In this document: positions 1 through 9,600 of the stretch, one piece after another
Layout of the letters: each line of letters begins with the position of its first letter
Numbering within the stretch: position 1 is the first letter of the stretch
Source: Treponema sp.
GTDB lineage: Bacteria; Spirochaetota; Spirochaetia; Treponematales; Treponemataceae
Assembly: GCA_017622055.1 (NCBI GenBank)
Contig: JAGARY010000351.1
Location: 1 to 13,209, forward strand
Reading direction: 5' to 3'
Length of the DNA: 13,209 nt
Translations under genes and position numbers: made by a program
Notes under the pieces: model-generated
The model's database searches: none
Seen by the model: the letters and a program-made list of their open reading frames with translations, nothing else
What the model was told of the DNA's origin: nothing

Positions 1-283
1 AAAGTATATTAAAACTCAGGAAGCAACTGATGATTTTACTATCAAGCTTAATTCATTTGTTGAAAAAGCTAAACAAAATCAAGAGTTACGGAGTTATTAC
101 TTAAGTATGAATATTCACGATTCAGATATTAGACGTGTCGCACTTGCAGAAGGTGCTGAACAAAAAGCCATTGAAACTACGAAAAAACTAATTTCCATGG
201 GGCTTTCTTTAGCTCAAGTTGCAGAAGGAACAGGTCTTCCTTTAGAAAAAGTGCAGGAACTTGCAAACAGCCAACAAGGATAA
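1..283 (+). CDS. C-terminal part of an Rpn-family recombination-promoting nuclease / putative transposase (5' end outside window)
   Basis: Reading from base 2, an open frame of 93 codons ends at TAA 281-283; the gene starts before the window. Visible residues 12-36 have the pattern FTIKLNSFVEKAKQNQELRS followed by YY and LSM, then a charged helix with an AEGAEQKAIE stretch (about 49-58), then a short C-terminal helix-turn-helix-like tail, MGLSLAQVAEGTGLPLEKV (66-84). This tail and the preceding AEG-rich helix are typical of the Rpn/PD-(D/E)XK transposase-like family (TIGR01784/PDDEXK_2 type), whose members are DNA endonucleases linked to recA-independent recombination. The catalytic PD-(D/E)XK core would lie upstream and cannot be checked here, so activity is unknown. 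The family is often multicopy and laterally moved in host-associated bacteria. It converges with the giant lipoprotein gene and shows no operon link to it. Confidence 0.8.
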   Translation, partial: KYIKTQEATDDFTIKLNSFVEKAKQNQELRSYYLSMNIHDSDIRRVALAEGAEQKAIETTKKLISMGLSLAQVAEGTGLPLEKVQELANSQQG

Positions 284-316
284 AACTATCATTCTCGCTG
301 ACCATACTTTGAGGTC

Positions 317-339
317 ATCCTCGTGCGGGACACGAGGAT
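317..339. repeat. Perfect palindrome, REP-like hairpin
   Basis: ATCCTCGTG (317-325), a five-base loop CGGGA, then CACGAGGAT (331-339): a perfect 9-bp stem starting 33 bases past the nuclease stop codon. No T-run follows on either strand, so it is a poor intrinsic terminator as it stands. GC-rich stems with this look are common as dispersed intergenic palindromes (REP-like elements) in bacterial genomes. Whether this one is dispersed cannot be told from a single copy. Confidence 0.6.
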
Positions 340-450
340 CTAAAAACATTTTCCACTCTGAATAACTTACTAATAATTTTTCAAAAAAAAATTGCCACGC
401 GGATTTGTTCGCAACTAACGTTGCTCACTTTCAGATAGAGCATACTCTAT

Positions 451-590
451 AGGTTCAATTAAGGCAGGGGTTGCTCAAAGTTTTGCCCCGCCCGTTTTAA
501 TGTTTTAGTAAACTTTGAATAGGTAGAGTCAAGGCAGGCTAACGCTTAAAGCCTTGACTTCGCCGTTTTTAAGGTTTGTAATAAACCCTA
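451..590. repeat. Two degenerate 70-bp tandem repeats, each with an internal hairpin
   Basis: Unit 1 (451-520) and unit 2 (521-590) both start AGGT, carry AAGGCAGG at the same offset (461-468 and 531-538), then an AAAG..TTG block and a CGCC(C)GTTTT block, and end in similar AT-rich sequence. Each unit folds around a 15-base loop. Unit 1 pairs GGC(A)GGGG (463-470, bulged A466) with CCCCGCC (486-492). Unit 2 pairs GTCAAGGC (528-535) perfectly with GCCTTGAC (551-558). The stems differ in sequence while the layout is kept, which suggests selection for structure or an old mobile repeat. No coding potential is seen. Confidence 0.5.
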
Positions 591-595
591 AATAA

Positions 596-635
596 CCCCC
601 AGCAACCCACTCTGTCAGGAATGGATTGTTGGGGG
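596..635 (-). terminator. Probable transcription terminator hairpin of the giant lipoprotein gene
   Basis: CCCCCAGCAACCCA (596-609) pairs with TGGATTGTTGGGGG (622-635) as a 14-position stem with one G-T wobble and one C-A mismatch, around a 12-base loop. On the minus strand it starts 37 bases after the TAG stop of the giant gene (673-675). The sequence after the stem on that strand is TTATTTAGGG, only a modest U-rich tail. The placement supports a terminator role; the weak tail keeps confidence moderate. Confidence 0.5.
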
Positions 636-672
636 CAAATTATTCTGTGGCTAACGATTTTTCAACCAACTA

Positions 673-3600
673 CTATTCACCGCGGAGGAAGTCGACGGCA
701 AGCATAGATGAGTTGATTCCTACAGCAAGTTTGTTTGTTTTTCCTTCTAAGTCTAGTGCTTCTGAAACAATACTCATCTTATACTGACTGTTTGCTGCAT
801 ATTCTGCAGGATCTGTTTCTGAATCCCAAATACAGTTTGTAGAATCTGTCATATATGCAACCTTCACTGCATAAGTAGTATCAAGTTTTGAACCATCCAT
901 ATATGTAACAACAGGTTCTGCAGCTAAACCTGACTTGCTTGGATTAGCAAGTTTAATATCTGTCCATCTACCAACAGAACTTGTTGCGTCAACTTTTTTC
1001 CAACCACCTGTAGGAGACTCTGAAATTGATGCAAAATATCCATAGTAAAGAACACCACTAATTGCATCTTGACACACAACATGGAGACCTCCACTAGCAT
1101 CCATTTCCATACTTACATAACGACCAAAATCTCTAACGCCAGTTGGATTAGTTACTGTTGTATAATCCCATTCTTTATTTTCACCAGTTTTTGTTCCATC
1201 AGGAGCTGTTGTTGTTCCTTTTGCAAATTTTAAATTTCCTCTACTTGTACCTGTACTTTCATAATATACAATGATAGGTAAAGGTCCATTGTCTGAATTA
1301 ATAACTTTTATATCAGACCATTGGCCAACATCTGTAGTATCATCATCAGGATGAGTAACTATATTATTATTTATTACTGCAGCAGAATCTTTTCCATCTA
1401 CAACAAATTTATTAAGTGCAGAATCGACCTCACATGTGTATCGAGAAATTAAATCAAGATTATTACCATCTATTGTAGGTCTTAGCTCTATTTTTCCATA
1501 CTTAAGACATTTTGTAGCCGCATCATAATATGATATATATACATGGAACGAATTCGCTGATTTTGTTGAGTCTGATGATGTGCCATAAATACCTGCAATC
1601 TTTATATTTTGGAATTGATTTTTCATTTTATCTTCATTAATTAATTCAACAGAAGATTTTTGAGATGAAGCCCCAAGTTGCTGTACTACTTGACCATCTC
1701 TTAATAAAAGTAACCCAGGTCCAAAAGTCCCACTATTAACAATTGTGTTATCAAGGAAAGCAACAAAAGCTTGCCCTTGATCTGAACTATCATCTGGTAC
1801 AGTAATAACACAAGTATCCAATTGGGCTGGAGAAGAACTCAAAGCTCCATTAGCCGATGGCATTATCGAAGCTGCACGAGATTTCCCAAGAATATTATCC
1901 CAAACCATATTATCATCAGCTCCCCAAAAAGAATAAACAGTGTTGTTATTTAATTTGTCGCTTGCATTCGTTACTTTACCATAAGCTTTTCTATCCAGAT
2001 ATTTGATATCATTTAAAGACACTTTTTCTATTGTTCCCATAATAGGATTTGTACTATCTGCAAACGTTGTTCCTACGTTCCAAACACTAATATATCTATC
2101 ATCTGTCCAGAAGTTTGTTCCGGCAGTGTTGGCTTGTGAAAGACCTTTGTCATTTGCTTTTGCAACATAACCCGCTTCGATGTTGTATCCACCGTTTTGG
2201 TTAGAGTTATTTTTTGTTGGTTGCTCATTTACAACAACTTCTACCCAACGAGAATATAGAGGAGCAAATACTTCTATTTTTCCGTCATTAGTTATTGTTC
2301 CTGAGTAAGATACATCCTCTACAAGTCCATCAGCTGTGCTAGAATCTGCAGGTCCAGAACCATCTGCATTTGATTTATAGAAGTTAACTGTATAACTAGC
2401 ACCTTTTGCAAAGTTCATTCCTTCAATAGTCATCAATTCACCAGCACGAACTGGGAATTTTCCTAAGCGAGAACGTGTTGCAGAACCTACATCTGTTGCA
2501 TAAATGCTCTTAATATATGGTACAAAGTCCATAAAATATTTTGGAGTCTCTTCTCCCTTAATAGTTTGTGCTGTCTTAGATATAACATCATCTAGTTTAT
2601 CATCATTTGTTATTCCTGTTGAACGATTTGATTCGGCATCTTTTGCTTCCACAAATACAACTTCATTTGTACTTATTCCGTAAGAAGACATATCTATCCG
2701 TAATCGCCATTTTATTGTATGTCCGCTTTGTGTAATTTTTGGAGTATCAAGAAGCTCAAATGATTTCCATTTTGCATTTGCTTGAGGATTTTCTATTGTC
2801 CAACTTTCACTGTCCTTACTATAAGAAGCAACTTTATAAGAACTACCACTTGGTTCAGTAATCCAAATTTCACCCAACATTGTATCATCCCTCGCTTCAC
2901 CTTCAATGTAAACTTCTCCACTTACACCAGGATTATCATTTCCACTTGGAATATCAATGTGTCCAAGAGGATTTCCGTCATCATCGTATACAAATGAACT
3001 ATCTTCCTTACTGTTCCAATAGAATGGAATGATGTGTGCTGTTGGTTTTTTGTCATCTTCAACATCAATTACAATTGGCATTTTGAGTAATGCATAACAA
3101 CTGTTTACACCTTGAGTAGTTTCTTCTGTTTCATCCCAGAATGTTGCTGCAAGATATTTTACTCCTCTGGTTTCTGTTCCATCACTATTAGTTGTTAAAC
3201 TTTCGTAATCAGTAAGATCATTTTCTTTAATTTCAAATTCTTTTGAAGCTCCTGTTTCTGTTTCATTGTTTATAGGATTTTTAACTTCTGTTTTTGTATT
3301 AGCTAACAGTCGAAAATTTTTTAGGAGTGGTGGCTCTCCATCTCCAGTAAATGTAGTAACAGTCGCTTCAGTTAATTCATCTACAATCTGGTAAGTATAT
3401 GCCAATTGGTTTTTTTTAGTTGAATCATAATTTCCACCAACAAATTCTGGCACTACTAGCAAGTTATTTTTTACAACAAATTCTGCACCCGTAGGAACTG
3501 TTATATTCGCGATATTTACAGCTTCTCCCATACTATTTAATGTTGAATAATATACAAATTCTCCAAATTCTGTGCCGTTTGGTGTTGCAAGTTCTGTCTT

Positions 3601-6600
3601 ATCATTTCTAATTGTGGCTGACTCATATTCATAACTTCCATCACCATTCAAATCTGTTGCAAGCATAACTCTTGTTAAACGAGGCGCGTTATTTTGAACA
3701 CTTGCGTCGTAGTCATCAGAAACAACATTGCCTGCTTTGTCGAATGCGAATACTACAAGTTTTCCAGGACCGTCTGGAATGTAGTGTGAAGTAATTTTTG
3801 CATTACAAGTCCAAGTTCTTCCATCTGGAATGATTGATTCTTCCATTCCATCACCATCATCACCTTCAATTGTTCCATTTTCACCCATAAATTCTGCACC
3901 TGTATGATCTACAACTTGTGCATAACCAAGGAATACATTTTCATAGGTACCATCTGGAACATATGATTTTAGTGTAATAGTACTACCAGAACCAGATTTT
4001 ACTGAATGCCAAGAATTACCAATTTTTACTAAACCAATAAAATTAGAATTATCAATACCCGAAATTGTAAAACTTGATTGTTTGTTGGCATCATTTGTGA
4101 TTGTTATTGAAGAAACATTTTTTCCATAAATAGGATTTCCTAGTTCTTCTGTAGACAAACCAGAAGTATTTATACGTCCAACATCCTTGGTAGTTACGCT
4201 ATCTTTCATTGGATTATATATACGATTTCCATTCTCTCCTTCACGAAGATAATAGAATGCTAATTTTTCAAATCCAGAATCACTATCATTATTTTCGGTT
4301 ATAGTTCCACCAAGAGAAAAATATCCATTACTGTTTACAATCTTGCTGTTGGTAGTTTCATCATACAAAACCCCATTCAAAGAAATACTTTGTAATGTTG
4401 GAGCATTATTATCAAAATTTACAACATATTTTGCATTTTCAGTTGTGTTTGTTAGAGAATCTTTGTATGCAACAATTTTTAATGCAAATTTTTCACCAAC
4501 TCCATCTAAGCTAGTAACAGGAATTTCTAAATCATAATTTATTCTACCGTTTGTATTATTTTCTTCAGGCCATGGAGTCAATGTTGCAAATTTTTCACCA
4601 TGGACATTTGGTTTATCTGGTTCTACTTCACCATTAGAAACTCCACTTAAAGCAAGTTCATTTATTGAATTTGCCCAATAATATGAAACTTTCTTTATTC
4701 CAGCTATATCTGAAACAGTAACTTTAAACGTCTGTTCTCCACTTAAGAACATATCTTCGCTATATGTTCTGTCACCAAAAGAGGCAATACCAATTTCTGG
4801 GGCATTTACGTCAATTAAGAAGTATGATGGTGTTGACCATTTTCCCATTACACCAGAACTATCCATTGCAACTGCACGAATACCAACTTTGTATTTATTG
4901 TTACCAATGAATGTTCCTGTTAATGGTGTATTTTCTTTTGTTGTACCGTCTAATTCTGCAATTTGAAGTTCATTTGAAACGTTTATACTAATACTCCAGT
5001 TATTTGTTCCCGTTGTTTCAATTCCCCAAAAATCTTCTGTACCAAGAGCAGAGTCATCTATTGTAATTTGGATTGGATTTCCATCTTTATCTGTTACTTC
5101 TATTGCATCTATTCCTTCTGTAATTGTATATTTTTTAGTATTAGACAAAGCAGTCTTATCATCTCCATCAAAATCTCCATCATTATCCATATCAATTTGA
5201 AGCCACACTTTTCCAGTTTCCATAGATTTATTATCTGTAGCTGCACCTTGAACCGTAATCATGTCACACAAATTTGGATAATCTGTTACATCTACTTTTC
5301 CAGTTCCATACGCTTTACCCATTGGATATGTAATATTTGCAATAGGTCTGTCTCCAAATGGATTGTATTTAAAGTCGTCAAATAGATAACTTTTATTTCC
5401 CAAGTCATCTTCTGAATAAATACAAACACTCATTGTATAAATATCATCAGGATGAGGAACATAAGAATATTTTTTTACTTCATCTTCATTTGCTGGCAAT
5501 TTTGCGTTTACTTTATTTTCTGAACTTTCTTTTGGTTTTCCATCCAAAACAAAACTCCAGTTATATTCAGTACCAGAATTATAAAATTTTTGAGATAATG
5601 TTGTGTCCAGAGGAAATAATGTTTTGTCCACAAGGTCTTTTAAATCCGATTCAGACTTTAAGGTATTTTCTTTAGAATAGAAATTATTATCAAAAACTAC
5701 ATATCTTGTAGTTTTAACAACTCCTGAACCATTATCTGTTGAATACCCTGATAAAGTAACAATACCTGTTGTTGTATCTTCTGTTGGATTAGTAAGTTTA
5801 GAAACTGGTCCACTATTATCAATTGTAATTCGTTTTGTTTTTATGTCTTCAAGACCTGCTTTGTCTTTTACAGTGAATGTTAAGTCTTTATCACCTTCTG
5901 TCCAAGATGAAACATCTATTGGATCTGTATAATACTTACCTTTATCTTCATTTAAAGTATAAGGATTTTCCATTCCATCAACAGACATTGTTACAGATTC
6001 AACACCACTTCCACCCTCTGTTACTGGAATTTCAAATACAACATACTTACGTTTTGTTCCACCTGCTAAATTTGTTGTTCCTAAATTAAATTTAGTTGGA
6101 TCTTCTGCTTCATCTGCACTAACAGCTCCTTTTGCATTACTTGTTGCTGTTGTGCCATCAGAAGCAAATCCGTATGCCATAGTTCCAATTATTGGTTGGA
6201 TTGTATCTTTTGTAATAGATATTGCATTTTCGTTATCTTGTTTTGTCTCATTTCCATCAAATAACAAGTATGGCTGAGAAGCATTTTCTACAGTAATTTT
6301 AGTTGAAGAAGTTTCAAATTCTCCACCAGCAGCATCTTTTACATAAAGCCAAATTGTTTTTGGTCCATCGTCTTCAAGTTCAATTTTTATTGAACTTGAT
6401 GTAACTGTTTGAGTATTCCAATCTGGTCTTGTAGTTACATCTTCCCCTTCTGCTATTGCAACTTTTACTTCCTTAATTCCATCATCATCTTCAATAGAAG
6501 CATTCAAAGTTTTGGCATTAAGATATTTTTCATAAGTACCATCTTTCCAACTTAAGTTTGTAAATTTAATAATTGGACGGTCACTGTGCAAGTCGATTAT

Positions 6601-9600
6601 AAATTTTGTAGCCTTTCCAGAAACAGATGTTTCTTCTTCTAATTCTGCAGTTCCAGAAATATTATTATTTCCCGCTTTATCATAAGCAACTGGAAGAATA
6701 AATAAGTTTCCTTTTACTGTTTCAGATGGCAAGATTTTGTTTACATCTACTTCTCCAAATTTCCAAGAAGTTACATCACTTAATGAAACACTATTTTCAC
6801 CAACTACTCTTTCAAGTAAAGTTTTTGTGTCCGCTTGAACATTTGTAGCAAGTTCTTGGTATTTTTCAAATGTTGTTGGAGCAGTATCAGTTTCTGCAAA
6901 TGCATAATAAAGTTTTATGCTCTTTACATCGTTTACATCATTTACTTTTCCACTGAATGTATTTAAACCATTAAGTGTAGAATTAGCAGATGGCATTTCT
7001 ATTGTAACTTCAGGAGCTGTAATATCAACTCGGAAGTTTACTTTTTCTGGATTTCCTTCATTTCCAGCATTATCTTTAATTTTAATTTCTGCTGTACAAT
7101 CAGAATTACTTAAACTTGTAGCAGGAATTGTTGCAAACCAACGTCCACTTTGAATAGAATTATTTACATCATTTGGTTCAAATCCTGTTTTTGGATCACT
7201 TGGTACAGACCATGTAGCATTTTCGCCTTCTGATTTTGTGTACACTTTTGCATTAATTGGATTATTATTTACATTAATTTTAATTTCTCTTACACCAGAT
7301 TGTAAAATTGTATCATTTTTATCTTCAAACTCACCTGTCAATTCTACGTCTTTTGTTTTATTTGTTAAAATTGAATTTTCAAGTTTTTTCCATTCTGTTT
7401 CGCCGACAAATCTATACCAAACAATGTTACTTGTTGTATTTTCTGCTTCATCTGGAGCAACAGTAGCAAGCAATTTTGGTGCTGTCGTATCAATTTTAAT
7501 ATTTATCAACTGAGTATTGCCTGATTCATTTCCTGCATTATCTGTAGCATTAAAAACCAAGGTATTTGGATTATTTCCTTCTGTAAAGCCGCCAATGTTT
7601 GCTGCAAATTCTTCCTCATCTCCTTTATCTGTTGTATAAATTGAACCGTTAGACTCAACTACACCATTTGTAAGATTATAAGTTACTTGTTTTACACCAC
7701 TTCCATTTTCTGTATATGTTCCAGATATTGGTAATGTTGTTTTGTTAAACCAATCATTTGCTGCAGATTTTCCGTCTATTGTAATAGGAGTACCAGTTTT
7801 GATAACAGGCGCTACTGAATCTACTTTAAACATAAATGACCAAGTAGTTGTTTGACCATATATATTCTCTGCGGTAATTGTTCTTTCTACAAGTTTGTTT
7901 TCATAAACTGTAAGATCTGTCTGTTTAGAAATTTTAAGAACATCAGAAGCAAAAGAGCACTCTGGCTTATTATTAATAGGAGTTTTTGTTTCTTCATTAA
8001 TAACATCTGTATATGAAACTGAATCTTGATTTAAGAAATTATTTTCACAACATTTTACTGTAACATATGTTTCGAATGCAGCCTTAACATAATAATATTC
8101 ATCAAATCTAAAGCCAGAAGAAACTCCATCGGTTTTATTTGTAAAATCTGGAGCTTTATTCTTGATTATAATAGCATTTGATTGTTGTTTATTACCAGCA
8201 TTATCTTGCATTGTAATATATATTGTATTATCACCTGTTGATAATTGTGTCTTTAAGCTTTCATTTGTTGGAGTCCAAGTATATGTATAATATCCTTCTT
8301 CATCAGCTGTAGCCGATTTTATAACAGTTCCTAAGTTTGCAGAATTTCCGTTACATGTTACTGAAATACAACTATCATCAATTGAAGACTCTATATCTTT
8401 TACTTTTACAGAAATAGTTGTTTTTGAATTATCAAAACTTGGTTGAATAGGAGTTCCAAACATAGGTGGATTATCATCAATAACAATTTTTATATTTGCA
8501 CTTGGATTTCTGTTAGTTTGTGAAATATTTCCTACACCATCCACAGCAGCAAAATATAAATTTAATTTATCTCCACTATTGTAACTATCAAAACTTAATG
8601 AAATTTTCCAAGAACCATCTTTTGCAATGGAACAATCTGTCCAACCTTCTTTTGCTGTACCATCATCATTAAAGATTGAATATGTATTATTATCTGTTGG
8701 TGTTAATGGTTCTGTTCCAACATAGTAATAGAATTTTGCACCAGAAGCATTGTTTTTATTTTGACCAGACCATTCATCGCTTGCAGTTCCTTCAATAACA
8801 AATTCGTTTTTAGTTGAACCATATAATTTTTGTTCTACTGTTGAATAATTGTCTTCGGTACTACTCATACCCAAGCCTGTAACAGGGGAATTCTGAATTT
8901 TTGTTATTCCAAAACGAGGTGCAACTTCATCATATGCAAAATTAATTGTATATATTGATTCTTTCCCATAAATATTTTTTGCAGAAATTGTTCTTGTTAT
9001 CAATTGATCTTTATATACATCAAAATTTGAAATTGCTGGTGTTGTATATTTTCCATTAGTTCCTGTTAATGTTCCTGTTTGATTATTTGTATCATTCCAT
9101 TCAACAATTCCTAATTTATTTCCTTCTTCTGCACAAGTAATATCTGCAGAAATAACAAAACTATCTTTTATGTACGTGTATTCTTTGCCCTCTATTACTC
9201 TTTTTACAGCTGTTGTTGGGATTGAGGTTTCTATATTGCTGATTTTTGGAGCAAAATTATTAATAATTATAGGATTTGCTTTTGTTGTATAACCAAAGTT
9301 ATCCTTCACAGTAATTACAAATTCATTTTTACCATCATCTAAATCGGCCGGAACAATTGTATATGTAAGAGCTTTATATCCATTTTCTTCTACTTCATTT
9401 GGTGTAGAATTTGTTAATATAATCTCTTTTCCGTTTCTTGATATGCTTGTTTGTCCTACATTAAGACCTGCAACAGCATCTTTTGCCAAAACTTTAATTG
9501 TTGTACTGTCAGAACTTTGTGTTAAAACAGGAGCACCACTAATTTCTGGAGCATCTGTATCAATTGTTACTTGTAATATTGCACTTGGATTATCATTAAT

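Larger units (their letters stand above)
284..672. other. Convergent intergenic region rich in inverted repeats, no gene
   Basis: This 389-base gap between two convergent stop codons holds no open frame I can support. It contains at least six short dyads: 317-325/331-339, 411-415/420-424, 435-440/445-450, 463-470/486-492, 528-535/551-558 and 596-609/622-635. It also holds an A9 run at 383-391 and two degenerate 70-bp tandem units (451-520 and 521-590). On the minus strand the A9 run reads as T9, preceded by only a weak stem (TTGC/GCAA). The region probably provides transcription termination for both flanking genes and has accumulated repeat sequence. No RNA gene or tRNA was recognised in it. 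Confidence 0.6.

Noticed and set aside
383..391. Intrinsic terminator using the T9 run on the minus strand
   Set aside because: The preceding stem is only about four base pairs, and the stronger hairpin at 596-635 lies closer to the gene's stop.
451..590. Integron attC sites
   Set aside because: The reverse strand of unit 2 contains AACGGCG and GCGTTAGCC, faintly like attC core sites, but the GTTRRRY rule is not met and unit 1 lacks the GTT core. No integrase or cassette array is visible.
284..672. CRISPR array
   Set aside because: Only two degenerate adjacent units, with no unique spacers between identical repeats and no cas genes.
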